A stretch of DNA of 64,000 nt from an uncultured Armatimonadota bacterium (GCA_903910385.1 CAIVZM010000065.1:1-64000); one strand, 5' to 3'; shown: positions 17,928-27,114, counted from the first letter of the stretch. Notes: generated by a model from the sequence alone, not told the origin. Translations and numbers: made by a program.

Positions 17928-17979
17928 TCAGACTTTATCTTCAAGATACAGAAAAGGAAAGTAATGAATAGCACAGATT

Positions 17980-18019
17980 AAAGCCATGATTCCGGCAATT
18001 TAGTCGGAATCATGACTTT
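17980..18019 (-). terminator. Hairpin downstream of the M16 peptidase gene
   Basis: A 10-bp perfect stem (17985-17994 with 18005-18014) extended by AAAG/CTTT across one mismatch. It lies about 60 nt past the M16 stop codon. The minus-strand tail is AT-rich but not a real U-run. Confidence 0.5.
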
Positions 18020-18080
18020 AAAACGTATAATTATTTCTACCTTATCAATACTTCAGAGCCGAATCGGGTTGACTTCCTGC

Positions 18081-21000
18081 TTATTTTCCTGGCAACATTA
18101 CCATCTGAATCACATTGGACGGATTCATATACTTTTGCGCTGCGCTTTTAATTTCGGTGGCATTGAGCGCCTCAGACCGTTGCGCATAGGTTGCGGCGGC
18201 TTCTGCTGTGGCAGGGTCAGCATAACCGGAAAGGAAACGCGCCAGCCAGTATTCGTTGGTACGCAAGTCAACACGATTCTTTTGTCGGAACGTCGCCTTC
18301 ATTTTCGCCATGTCGGCGTCAGTCGGGCCGTTCTCTCGCAAATCGGCGCTAATCTCGGCGACCGCCTTTTCGACTGCGGGAACCTGCGCAGGAGTGGCTC
18401 CAATTACGAACTGCACGATGGAATTTCCTATCGGGACTCGTCGCAGATCGCCGCCAGCATACGGAGAGTAGGCGCTGCCCATATCCTCCCGGATTTTCTC
18501 GATGGTCTTGTTCTCCAGAATATACGAAAGGGCTTCCATGCGCAGATCATCCTGCGGCGTAAAGGGGACTTCATTGCGATACATCACCATAATGTTCGCC
18601 TTGTCTTCGGTTCCCTTTCGGACGGTCTTTTCCAGTTTGCCTTTCGGAGCGCGAACATTCCTGTCTTTAAAGGCGGGTTTGATCGGTCGGGAAGGCAGTC
18701 CGCCCAGATACTTCGCCAGCAAGGGCTTAACCGTTTCTGGCTTGATGCTCCCGACAATATAGAACTGATATCCATATGCATTCCCAAACCGTTCCTGATG
18801 GATTTGCAGACTTCGGGTCAGGGAAACTTTGTCTACATCGGCAGTAGTAGGAGTTCGAGTCGCATACGGGTTACCGCCCGCAAGCAGGTCATACAGGCTT
18901 GCCTGAAAAAAGACATCCGGATTATTGCGCTGTGTCGCTACATAGGAACGCGTTTGAGCTATCTCCGCCTTGAAGAGCGCTTCATCCTTCCGGGGCGCGG
19001 TCATTTTGAGATAGAGCAATTGCAACATCGTCTCAAAGTCTTTGACATTGCTTGCGCCATTTACGCTGTCATGGTACGGAGTTATCGAAAGAGAGGCGTT
19101 CGCATTTCTGCCGGTCAGCAGGCGGTTCAACTGTGTCGGGTTGAACGCGCCGTAGCCCATAGCCCCAACAATACCGGTTGCGAATTGCGCGGAAGGCAGA
19201 TCCGGGACATTGTAAAGCAACGAGCCGCCATAGCGCGTACCGCCCAGAAGAATTTGATCATTCTTGAAATCGGTCGCCTTTACCGTCACAGTGACGCCGT
19301 TACTGAAGGCGTAGGTGGTGGCTCCATCTCGCTGATTGACCGTCGTTTTCGTAATCTGACCGGGGATCGGAGCATTGGGCAACAACGTCTTCGCCGTCAC
19401 CGTTTCGGCGTAAGGTGTCACTTTTGCCGTGCGGGCGTTGTTCAGGGACGCCAGCAATTGCGATTCCGACGGTAACGGAGTTTTTGTCGCGCCGGGCGCC
19501 AGGATCATAGAAAAGGGACGTACTCGCGGATCGGATGTCAATCGTCCCTTCTGTCCGTTGATATCCGACACGGAAATGGCAGGTAACGCCTTGCGGACAA
19601 AATCATACTCCCAGACGACTCCGGGCGCGGCGTCCCCTTCCAGATGATGCGTGATCAATTCTTCGGCGAGCCGAGAGGATTCGATCTTGTCCTTTTCCTT
19701 CGCGGACTGCTCGTAGTTCTGCAACACTTCCGCTTTCGCACGCGCCAGTTCCGCTTCCGTGAATCCGAAACGGCGGACACGTTCCACTTCGGTCGTCAGG
19801 ACGGTAGCGGTTTTTACCGGGTCTCCGCTGGTGCCGCCGACGATGGTCAATGCCTCATATCCGCGCAAAAACCCTCCCCGGGACGCCTGACCGAACAGGA
19901 AAGGGCGATCCGGGCGTTGTCCGACCTCATACAGTCGGGCGTTCATCATCTGGTTGAACAGTTGATCCACTAACGAGGCGCGATAGGCGGCGACATTGGT
20001 GACAGGCTGGCGACGGCGGAAATACTGAATCGTCAACGTCTGCGAGGCGGGCAATTCCTTATCCGTCAGAATCATCGCTTCCGCCTTTTCGCGCTCTGCA
20101 ATCGGCGTGATAGTCGGACGTGGCGTCGGATTATCTGGCATCTTCAACTGCCCAAACAATTCCTGAATCTTCTTTTTGGTAGCCTGTACATCGACATCGC
20201 CCACGACGATGATTGCTTGCAGATCGGGACGATACCACTGTTTGTAAAACGACCTCACTTTGTCCGGAGTGAAGTTTTTCAGTACATCCTCATCGCCAAT
20301 CGGGATACGCTCCGCGTAACGGCTACCGTTCAAAACACGCGGGAAGTACTGTTTCCGTAAACGTTCCTGGGCGCTCTTTCCATCACGGAGTTCCGAAAGC
20401 ACGACCCCGCGCTCTCGATTGATCTCATCCGCATCCAGAGTCGCTTCCCCGGCCCATTCCTTGAGAATCTCCAGCCCTTTATCGAAGTTGGCGGGTTCCG
20501 TTGTCGGAACGGGAAGAATATACACCGTTTCATCGAAACTTGTGTAAGCGTTCAAATCCGCGCCAAAACGGATTCCCAGACCCTGAAGATAGTTCACCAG
20601 TTCATTCTTGGGGTAACCCGGAGTCCCGTTGAACATCATGTGTTCGAGGAAATGGGCGAGACCGCGTTGTTCCTCGGATTCCAGAATGGAACCGGCATTC
20701 ACTACCAGACGCATCTCCGCCTTTTGCGCGGGATAACTGTTGCGCCGGATGTAATAGGTCAAACCATTATTCAGTTTGCCGGAAATAATATCGGGAGCCA
20801 GGGCGGGAATGCCTGCATTCTCCGCCGGGCGCGACCCCGCGGCAAGAGGCGACGCGGGGACGCGAATCAAGACCAAATCCACCTTGCTGGGAGCCTTGTT
20901 GGTCAGGACAGCGTAGCGGGTGTCATTGATGAAAGTCAGTTTTCCTGCGATAGTGATACGGGCAGATACCGCATAGGTGTGATTGGGAATAATGGTCTTC

Positions 21001-21884
21001 GGCTCGTAGGAAATCGAAAACGGAAACGGCGCCTGCTTGCCATTCGCCTTCATCATTTGTTTCCCGAGAGTTTTCGCCGGAGCGTCCGCCAGCGAGACAT
21101 CCGCCAGAGTCACTTCGATGACCGCATCCGGCGGTAACGCCATCCGCTCCCGGTACGTCACCGTTCCTGTCACCTTTGCTGAACCGGCAGGAGAAACCGG
21201 TTTCTGACCAGATAAAGCGGCGGGAGCGACATATTTCCCGGCGATGACCTTATCCAGATCGAGTTTTTCCACCTTTGCGGGTTTTGCGGTGTCAAAGTCG
21301 CCGGTGGCGGGTTCTCCAGCGGGATAAGTAGTCAGGGACACGACGCCGCCAGCGGCAGTTCCAAACCGGGCGAATTTCCGCTCCCATATCGCGCCTTTTT
21401 CCGGGTCTACCAGAGCGGCTGTCGGCGCGCCCAGAGCGCTATCCTTGCTGGTGACCAGAACGATATTCTTACCGGAACGCGTCTTCGTCGGCGCCACATT
21501 GGTAATGTACGCCTGCGACATGTAGAGAATCTTTTTCCGCCCGCTGTCCATTTCGTAGCGAATCAGTGTCTGCCCTTCATTCTCGAAACCGCGACCCATA
21601 CGGTCAGAGACCGCATAAAGAACGGTCTGGTTATCCTTCGAGAGCCAAAATCGCGTCACATCATAAGCGACTATTTTGCTGTTTCCCGCACTTTTGGCGT
21701 AAAGCTTTCCAGAGGGCGCATCGCTATGGTCACGCACCAGACGAACGCGTCCATCGGGAGACGTTGTCACTGCCTGATTTTGTGCATGGGAAGGAGCGCC
21801 CGTTAGCCACAGAGAGATAGAGACAGCAAGAACCCAAAGCATTGTCTTAGTTGACCGCCTTGGATGTCGTAATTCAGAATACAT
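18081..21884 (-). CDS. M16 zinc peptidase fused to beta-propeller-like and YscW/YbaY-like domains
   Basis: Very long (1267 residues) secreted M16-type metallopeptidase. Order: signal peptide (ending near GAPSHAQ); residues about 35-215, WD/TolB-propeller-like strands (TLIRYEMDSGRKKILYMS and similar); about 235-345, a beta-sandwich resembling YscW/YbaY lipoproteins (VTGTVTYRERMALPPDAVIE ... YAVSARITIAG); then the M16 core. The inverted zinc motif HFLEH is at 411-415, with the downstream RGVVLSE glutamate about 80 residues later; inactive M16 repeats follow to the C-terminus, as in bacterial PqqL-like proteins. The start may be ATG 21884 or ATG 21842. Two-domain M16 proteins are usually 900-950 residues, so the first 350 residues are extra. 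It appears monocistronic. Confidence 0.92.
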   Translation of the reverse strand: MYSELRHPRRSTKTMLWVLAVSISLWLTGAPSHAQNQAVTTSPDGRVRLVRDHSDAPSGKLYAKSAGNSKIVAYDVTRFWLSKDNQTVLYAVSDRMGRGFENEGQTLIRYEMDSGRKKILYMSQAYITNVAPTKTRSGKNIVLVTSKDSALGAPTAALVDPEKGAIWERKFARFGTAAGGVVSLTTYPAGEPATGDFDTAKPAKVEKLDLDKVIAGKYVAPAALSGQKPVSPAGSAKVTGTVTYRERMALPPDAVIEVTLADVSLADAPAKTLGKQMMKANGKQAPFPFSISYEPKTIIPNHTYAVSARITIAGKLTFINDTRYAVLTNKAPSKVDLVLIRVPASPLAAGSRPAENAGIPALAPDIISGKLNNGLTYYIRRNSYPAQKAEMRLVVNAGSILESEEQRGLAHFLEHMMFNGTPGYPKNELVNYLQGLGIRFGADLNAYTSFDETVYILPVPTTEPANFDKGLEILKEWAGEATLDADEINRERGVVLSELRDGKSAQERLRKQYFPRVLNGSRYAERIPIGDEDVLKNFTPDKVRSFYKQWYRPDLQAIIVVGDVDVQATKKKIQELFGQLKMPDNPTPRPTITPIAEREKAEAMILTDKELPASQTLTIQYFRRRQPVTNVAAYRASLVDQLFNQMMNARLYEVGQRPDRPFLFGQASRGGFLRGYEALTIVGGTSGDPVKTATVLTTEVERVRRFGFTEAELARAKAEVLQNYEQSAKEKDKIESSRLAEELITHHLEGDAAPGVVWEYDFVRKALPAISVSDINGQKGRLTSDPRVRPFSMILAPGATKTPLPSESQLLASLNNARTAKVTPYAETVTAKTLLPNAPIPGQITKTTVNQRDGATTYAFSNGVTVTVKATDFKNDQILLGGTRYGGSLLYNVPDLPSAQFATGIVGAMGYGAFNPTQLNRLLTGRNANASLSITPYHDSVNGASNVKDFETMLQLLYLKMTAPRKDEALFKAEIAQTRSYVATQRNNPDVFFQASLYDLLAGGNPYATRTPTTADVDKVSLTRSLQIHQERFGNAYGYQFYIVGSIKPETVKPLLAKYLGGLPSRPIKPAFKDRNVRAPKGKLEKTVRKGTEDKANIMVMYRNEVPFTPQDDLRMEALSYILENKTIEKIREDMGSAYSPYAGGDLRRVPIGNSIVQFVIGATPAQVPAVEKAVAEISADLRENGPTDADMAKMKATFRQKNRVDLRTNEYWLARFLSGYADPATAEAAATYAQRSEALNATEIKSAAQKYMNPSNVIQMVMLPGK

Positions 21885-21919
21885 TCACATTCTCACTTTT
21901 TTCAAGGCAAACAGCGGGA

Positions 21920-22222
21920 TTATATTCGTCCCGCCTTCCGACAATGACCGCATGTATGAATAAAAGCAACACCGCTACCCCACTTCGTATCCACCCAGTC
22001 GTGAAGTTTTTCCTGAGAAGTCGCGCACACTTTGATATAGGACTGCGTCCAATGAATCTTATGTGTCGCCTTTTGAGGGTTTATGCAATGACAGTCCGCT
22101 CTGTGAACCGAGATATATTCCGGGCGAGGCGGGTTCCACGACACCAGAACGAACCCCTGCGGATGAGACTGCATCCAATGTCGATATCCTGCCTCATCAT
22201 TGGCGAACACTTCCACAATCAT
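21920..22222 (-). CDS. Small conserved Cys/His-rich protein of unknown function
   Basis: About 100 residues, no signal peptide. The pattern is one I have seen in many unannotated bacterial proteins: an N-terminal YRHWMQSHPQGFVLVSWNPP, then SVHRADCHCI, and a C-terminal HTCGHC. The Cys/His clusters could form a metal site. AGGGGAGGG directly abuts the ATG at 22222, too close for initiation; the in-frame GTG at 22216 (third codon) has better spacing and may be the real start. It lies between the M16 gene and the PhyH operon, with 15 nt to the latter's stop, so read-through from that operon is possible. Confidence 0.75.
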   Translation of the reverse strand: MIVEVFANDEAGYRHWMQSHPQGFVLVSWNPPRPEYISVHRADCHCINPQKATHKIHWTQSYIKVCATSQEKLHDWVDTKWGSGVAFIHTCGHCRKAGRI

Positions 22223-22237
22223 CCCTCCCCTGGAAAT

Positions 22238-23002
22238 TTAGGAAAACTTAAGAATTGCATCATCAGGACTGACCGGGCAGGGGTGCTGCTCCGATGTTTT
22301 CTTGCCGCCGGCGAATTCCGTTAACTGCGGGTTCCCCAGAGCGTTGTAGCAAATGATAAATGAACGCCGGTGCGTCGCGGAATCGTTTGAACCGGATGTG
22401 TGAAGCAGATTGCTATGAAAGAAGAGGGCGTCTCCCGGTTCCATCAGGCAATGAACGCGATCAAAAAGCGGTTCCAGTTGATGAATCCGTCCCGGATCCG
22501 CTCCAGTCTGCGCCCCCACTTTGCCATGCTCCAGTCGTCCCAGCATATGAGAGCCTTTTAAAACCTGGAGACAACCATTCTCCACCGTGCATTTATCCAG
22601 AGCGACGAAGACCGAAATCAAACGCGGAAAGACGAAGCCCTGATTGTACCAGTACCCGTAATCCTGATGCCATTCCCAGGCGCCGCCCGTTCCCGCTTCT
22701 TTGAGCATCACCTTGCCGTGAAAGAAGGCGGCTTCTTCGCGCAGAAGCAGGCGCACTCCGTTGACGATACGCGGATTCGTCGAGACCGCCGCCCAGATAT
22801 CGTCGCCGAGTTCGTGCCAGATGGCGAGTTTCGCCTTACGCCCGGAGGCATCCTCATTTCCCCGTGTATGAGAAACCACACGGCTATTGCCCCCTTCGAC
22901 ATCGTTCAGCATAGCGCGGATTTCGGCGGGCGTAAACAATCCGGGTACAAGCAACGACCCTTCTCGCTTGTACTGGTCAACGTGTTCTTCGGTTATGTAC
23001 AT
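22238..23002 (-). CDS. Phytanoyl-CoA dioxygenase (PhyH) family protein
   Basis: Fe(II)/2-oxoglutarate-dependent dioxygenase of 254 residues. The iron triad is visible as H112 and D114 in WHQDYGYW and H201 in HTSGSN; an Arg pair at 212-213 probably binds 2-oxoglutarate. Substrates of bacterial PhyH proteins vary widely (small hydroxylatable metabolites, halogenation). GAGGGG lies 7 nt before the ATG. It is the last gene of a minus-strand set: Gfo/Idh, sugar isomerase, Gfo/Idh, PhyH. The gap to the preceding Gfo/Idh gene is 36 nt, so it is probably co-transcribed and acts on the same carbon source. Confidence 0.92.
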   Translation of the reverse strand: MYITEEHVDQYKREGSLLVPGLFTPAEIRAMLNDVEGGNSRVVSHTRGNEDASGRKAKLAIWHELGDDIWAAVSTNPRIVNGVRLLLREEAAFFHGKVMLKEAGTGGAWEWHQDYGYWYNQGFVFPRLISVFVALDKCTVENGCLQVLKGSHMLGRLEHGKVGAQTGADPGRIHQLEPLFDRVHCLMEPGDALFFHSNLLHTSGSNDSATHRRSFIICYNALGNPQLTEFAGGKKTSEQHPCPVSPDDAILKFS

Positions 23003-23038
23003 GATTCACCCCTCTTTTTTGCAAGCCTGATTAGATCT

Positions 23039-24184
23039 TCAAATCGTTCGAACTGCGCCAGGAACCTTGCCGATTCCCTCATTGGCAGCGGAGATCGCCG
23101 CAAAGCATAACGCCAGACTCTGGAGGTTTTCCCGGGCGTTGTTTGTGGGAATCCGGTCTTCTTCGATAGCGCACAGTAACTCCCCCATCGTTCCATGAAA
23201 GCCATCGTTGAACCAGGTTCCGGTCAGTTCAGGAGTTGCGGTTCCCTCCGCGGTGTGAAGAGTGACCGACTGCTCGCCCAGATTCGGCCCGACACTGATC
23301 AGGGAGCCTTGGCTTCCGCCGATATAGGTGGCGTCCTGCGCTCCATACAACAACGGCGCATCGAAAATCAGCGAGGCTTGCCCACCGTCGAATTCAAGGA
23401 TGCACTGCGCCAGCATCGGAGGCTTGATATTTTGCCCCTGAGCATAGGAACGAGAAGCCTGAATCCGATTCGCTTTACGACCGGACGACTGCAGCAAAGT
23501 CGTCACAAAGTCAAACCAGTGAATGGCGAAATCGTAAAGGACGACATCGTGAATATTCTCGAATGCGGTTCCCTTGACCCAAGTATGATCCCAGTGAATG
23601 GAGATATGCGCGGAGACCAGATCGCCGATGACGCCCGCCTTGACCGCCTCACGCATATACGAAAGATGCGGCGCCCATCGCCCATTCTGATTGACAGCAA
23701 GTTTGACGCCCTTCTTATCGGCAAGGTCACAAAGGCGTTCCCCGTCATCCAGATTCAGAACGAACGGCTTTTGTGAAAGGACATGTTTCCGGGCGTTCAA
23801 CGCCGCTTCAATCAACGGCAGGCGATCCGCAGGATGAGTTGCGATATCTACAACCTCGATATCGTCGCGACACAATATCTCATCGGCTTCTGCGGTGGTT
23901 ATCGCATCCGGATAAAACTCCGCCCGCCGGGATTCCGCTCGCGCCAAGTTCGCATCACACAGGGCGACAACCTGATAACCGGCGCCGGAATACGCGGACA
24001 GATGCGCGGCGGTTATTCCTCCGCAACCAATGAGCGCGATACGGGGACGATACCCCTTCGGATCACGCGGAAGGTACGGAAGTTCCGGGGCGGCGAAAAC
24101 GCCGCCCGTCGAACGCCCTTTGAGAGCGTAGTCGTCTTTTAACGCCTTTTGATCATCGGTGTCCGTAGATATAATTTCGCTCAA
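23039..24184 (-). CDS. Gfo/Idh/MocA family oxidoreductase
   Basis: NAD(P)-dependent dehydrogenase of 381 residues for a sugar, cyclitol or related polyol. After about 50 residues the Rossmann signature GCGGITAAHLSAYSGAGY appears, then the hallmark loss-of-hand EKP-type motif in the form SQKPFVLN, and the C-terminal beta-sheet domain (IHWFDFVTTLL). It overlaps the preceding sugar-isomerase gene by 4 nt, so translational coupling is likely. The EKP lysine is present. The substrate is unknown. Confidence 0.93.
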   Translation of the reverse strand: MSEIISTDTDDQKALKDDYALKGRSTGGVFAAPELPYLPRDPKGYRPRIALIGCGGITAAHLSAYSGAGYQVVALCDANLARAESRRAEFYPDAITTAEADEILCRDDIEVVDIATHPADRLPLIEAALNARKHVLSQKPFVLNLDDGERLCDLADKKGVKLAVNQNGRWAPHLSYMREAVKAGVIGDLVSAHISIHWDHTWVKGTAFENIHDVVLYDFAIHWFDFVTTLLQSSGRKANRIQASRSYAQGQNIKPPMLAQCILEFDGGQASLIFDAPLLYGAQDATYIGGSQGSLISVGPNLGEQSVTLHTAEGTATPELTGTWFNDGFHGTMGELLCAIEEDRIPTNNARENLQSLALCFAAISAANEGIGKVPGAVRTI

Positions 24185-25035
24185 AGGTTGTTTTCCTGCG
24201 CTTCGGTCAGCAAGGGGTTACCTTCCTTGAATTTCTTCGAGGACAGGTTTTCGGCATTTTGCCGATCCCAGAGTTTCCGGGCGAGAACGCGACGGACTTC
24301 CGCCAGTTGCAGGGCGATTTCCGCATATTCGTTCTGCGCGGAGTGGTGCTCTACCCCCCAATAGCCCTTATAACCGGCATTGAGTAGCAAATCGATCTTA
24401 TCCGCCAGTCTGCCGCCGAACGTGATATTCCGGTCAACATGCGTATGAATCGTGTAAGGCGCAAGGCGGCGGTCGCCTTCATCTGGATCGCCCAGTTCCC
24501 AGTGACCGATATGCAGGAGAATCCCGTATCCGGGGTGATCCACCGCTTTCACGATTGCATCCATGTTGTCCGCCAGCAGGGAAATGCCCCAGTGCGTCTC
24601 TGGTCCGACGGTGAAGCCATGCTCCTCCCCGAAGACGCAGTACTCGCGAAACTTCGACGAGATGTAGTCCAGTTGCTTCGGCGTCATCGGTTCCAGACGC
24701 CCGCCGGTATCGATACGAACAGTCTTCGCACCAAGAGTCGCCGCCGCTTTGAGTTCCTTCAACGCCTTCTGATAATTGCGCTCGCGCGCTTCCGGATCAT
24801 CCTCCCAGACATGGCAACCGTCCGCATGGTAATTGACCAGCGTCAATTCCTTTTCATCCTGCGCCTGCTTGACCTTACGGATGACATCTTCATCGGTCGT
24901 TCCGATGAGGCCGTTCCAGATATCCGCCGTATTCAATCCATACCGATAGCGGCACGATTCCAGATACCCGAAAATGTCGATCTTGCCTTCGGCAAGCAAT
25001 CCATGGACGCTATAACCAGCGATAGAAATATTCAT
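24181..25035 (-). CDS. Sugar phosphate isomerase/epimerase family, xylose-isomerase-like TIM barrel
   Basis: 284-residue AP-endonuclease-2-type TIM barrel of the IolE/IolI/xylose isomerase-like group. Metal-site candidates are E in VGPETHWG, the LHIGHWELGDPDEGDRR stretch and E in WGVEHHS, in the expected order along the barrel. No signal peptide. It sits between two Gfo/Idh dehydrogenase genes, a classic pairing for isomerisation or epimerisation of an oxidised sugar or inositol. AGGA precedes the ATG at 25035. Confidence 0.92.
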   Translation of the reverse strand: MNISIAGYSVHGLLAEGKIDIFGYLESCRYRYGLNTADIWNGLIGTTDEDVIRKVKQAQDEKELTLVNYHADGCHVWEDDPEARERNYQKALKELKAAATLGAKTVRIDTGGRLEPMTPKQLDYISSKFREYCVFGEEHGFTVGPETHWGISLLADNMDAIVKAVDHPGYGILLHIGHWELGDPDEGDRRLAPYTIHTHVDRNITFGGRLADKIDLLLNAGYKGYWGVEHHSAQNEYAEIALQLAEVRRVLARKLWDRQNAENLSSKKFKEGNPLLTEAQENNL

Positions 25036-25085
25036 AGGTTGTTCCTGATGCGACGCTCTGACCGTCTCAGGCAGAGCGAGAATAG

Positions 25086-26180
25086 TTATGGCAATAGTTT
25101 GACAGTGCGCTTTTCTCGCGCCGAAAGGACGGCGCTATCCACGATCTGCTGTCCAACCCGGCATAAGACCGGGTCAAGCGGACCTTCAACCTTTTCGCCG
25201 GTGGAAAGACAGTGGATCAGATATTCCAACGGATTGCGACGGGGCGCCGATAATTCATCTACAGGAACTTCGTGCGTTTCCGGGTTCTCCGTTGTTTGGA
25301 GACGTATGACGGGTTCGTAATCGTAACTCGAAATCGTGCCTTTCGTCCCCATCACGACAAATCCGCATTTGGGTTGCGGTTGCAATGTCCAGGGGTCAGT
25401 GAAAGTCCCCCACCGTGTCTCGTATTTGGAAAGCCCGACATCATATCGGCAGATTGTGACCGAGTGTTCGTCGACTTCCAGACCCGCCTTTTCATCGACC
25501 ATCGAACAAACTTCGATAGGCGCTTTACCGCCATGAAACCAGGTTCCCAGGGTGACGCCATAGCCGAGATAATCGAGTAAAGAACCTCCGCCCGCCGCCT
25601 TTTGGTACCACCATGCCAGTGACTTTTGCCGTGCCGCTTCTTCGGCGCCGATTTCCTCTTTGTCAGCAATATGGCGGAGCGGCCCCCGGTTCCCATCGTA
25701 ATAATGCACTTCGACAACTTCACCGATGACGCCTTCGGTAATCAGTCGGTGCGTTGTCACATGGGGCGGATACCAGGCGAGCGGCCAGTTGATCACCATC
25801 GTTTTGCCGGATTGTTGCATGGCGGCGATCATTCGGTCCGCATCAGCAAGGGAAGCCGCAAAGGGTTTTTCTACCAGCACATTCACGCCATATGGTGCGA
25901 CCCATTCGACATAATCGCCATGTTCACCGGTTTTTGGACAAAGAATGACGATATCAGGCTTCGTCGTTTCGATACACTGCCGGAAATCCGTAAAAACGCG
26001 CTCGTCAGGAATTCCGAACTTCTCTATTGTCCCCTGCATTCGCGCCCGGTCAGCGTCCGCGACTCCGACAATTTCCGCATTCGGGTTTTCATGTGTCAGA
26101 CGCAGGAGGTCACCCATATGCATATGGTCGAAGTTAATTCCCGCCACACGCCAAATCTTCGTTGATGCCGTCTCGCTCAT
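25086..26180 (-). CDS. Gfo/Idh/MocA family oxidoreductase
   Basis: First gene of the operon, 364 residues. The N-terminus (WRVAGINFDHMHMGDLLRLT) is a variant Rossmann loop, with His residues where most members have GxGxxG. The EKP motif is VLVEKPFAASL. The C-terminal domain contains SLAWWYQKAAGGGSLLDYLG, the usual active-site helix region. It probably oxidises a sugar or sugar derivative handed on to the isomerase and second dehydrogenase downstream. The upstream spacer of 74 nt is shared with the divergent SUMF1-like gene and contains the inverted repeat cttga-gaa-tcaag near 26204-26216. Confidence 0.93.
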   Translation of the reverse strand: MSETASTKIWRVAGINFDHMHMGDLLRLTHENPNAEIVGVADADRARMQGTIEKFGIPDERVFTDFRQCIETTKPDIVILCPKTGEHGDYVEWVAPYGVNVLVEKPFAASLADADRMIAAMQQSGKTMVINWPLAWYPPHVTTHRLITEGVIGEVVEVHYYDGNRGPLRHIADKEEIGAEEAARQKSLAWWYQKAAGGGSLLDYLGYGVTLGTWFHGGKAPIEVCSMVDEKAGLEVDEHSVTICRYDVGLSKYETRWGTFTDPWTLQPQPKCGFVVMGTKGTISSYDYEPVIRLQTTENPETHEVPVDELSAPRRNPLEYLIHCLSTGEKVEGPLDPVLCRVGQQIVDSAVLSAREKRTVKLLP

Positions 26181-26254
26181 GCCCTAAGCGTACCAGAATC
26201 AGGGCTTGAGAATCAAGACCGAACTTTAACCACTTCACCGAACGTAGATATTCT

Positions 26255-27091
26255 GTGAAAACTACGATTATTCCGATGCAGCGACATTCGCTGGCAGCGC
26301 TGACAGTTTTGGCGCTGGCGACAGCGGGTGTCTTTGCCGCAGGGCGACTTACCGGCGTCATCCGTCCAGAGGTTTCAGCGACGACGCAGGCAAAGGAGCG
26401 GGCGGCGACCCCTCCCGGTATGGTCTATGTCCCCGGCGGAGATTTCTATCAGGGTTCGGACGACCCGGACGCTGATCCAGAAGTCAAACCGCGCCATAGC
26501 GTCTTTGTCCCATCGTACTACATTGACCGCACCGAGGTGACGAACCGGGAGTTCAAACGTTTCCGACCCGATTTCGTCTATCCCCTCGGCGAAGACAACT
26601 TCCCGGCGACCAACATTATCTACGATGACGCGGCGGCGTTCGCGAAATGGGCGTGCAAGGAAATCCCGACCCCGGAGCAGTGGGAGAAAGCCGCACGAGG
26701 AACCGACGGTCGCCGCTTCCCTTGGGGCGATACATGGGATAAATCCCGCGTCGCGGCACGGGCGAAGACCCTCGGCGTTCCTGCTCCGAAGTTGCCTGAA
26801 TCCGCCCCGCAACAGAAGGTGGCAGGGTGCCGCCTCGGCCCGACGCGCGTGCAACCGGTCGGCTCGAATTTAACGGGAGCGAGTCCGTATGGCGCACTGG
26901 ATATGGCAGGGAACGCCTGGGAATGGGTTCAGGGCTACTATCTCAACAACCCCAATCAACGGGTTCTGCGCGGCGGAGCCGTGGGCTACGGCGAACGCGC
27001 CAACCGCACCTATGAACGCGCCGTCGAAGGCTCCCAGACCACCTGCCGCGACACCGGATTCCGTTGCGCGAAAGCGGTGAATGGCATCTGA
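26255..27091 (+). CDS. SUMF1/formylglycine-generating-enzyme-like secreted protein
   Basis: 278 residues with an N-terminal hydrophobic export or anchor segment, then a complete SUMF1 (FGE-sulfatase) fold: MVYVPGGDFYQGSD, YYIDRTEVTNREFKRF, PTPEQWEKAARG, RFPWGDTW, YGALDMAGNAWEWV, RVLRGGAVGYG and a terminal DTGFRC. In true formylglycine-generating enzymes two cysteines lie between the RGG strand and GFRC (human Cys336 and Cys341). Here that stretch (NRTYERAVEGSQTT) has neither, so sulfatase activation is unlikely. Such domains often serve as carbohydrate- or protein-binding modules. GTG 26255 or ATG 26276 may be the start. Divergent from the Gfo/Idh operon. Confidence 0.88.
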   Translation: MKTTIIPMQRHSLAALTVLALATAGVFAAGRLTGVIRPEVSATTQAKERAATPPGMVYVPGGDFYQGSDDPDADPEVKPRHSVFVPSYYIDRTEVTNREFKRFRPDFVYPLGEDNFPATNIIYDDAAAFAKWACKEIPTPEQWEKAARGTDGRRFPWGDTWDKSRVAARAKTLGVPAPKLPESAPQQKVAGCRLGPTRVQPVGSNLTGASPYGALDMAGNAWEWVQGYYLNNPNQRVLRGGAVGYGERANRTYERAVEGSQTTCRDTGFRCAKAVNGI

Positions 27092-27114
27092 CTACCGCCC
27101 GACGCCCAGCAGAC

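Noticed and set aside
18012-19475. A 487-codon open frame on the plus strand inside the M16 gene
   Set aside because: It lies antisense to a clear M16 peptidase, has no family resemblance and a composition typical of a reverse-frame shadow in GC-rich DNA.
26255-27091. Genuine sulfatase-activating formylglycine-generating enzyme
   Set aside because: Both catalytic cysteines are absent and no sulfatase gene is nearby.
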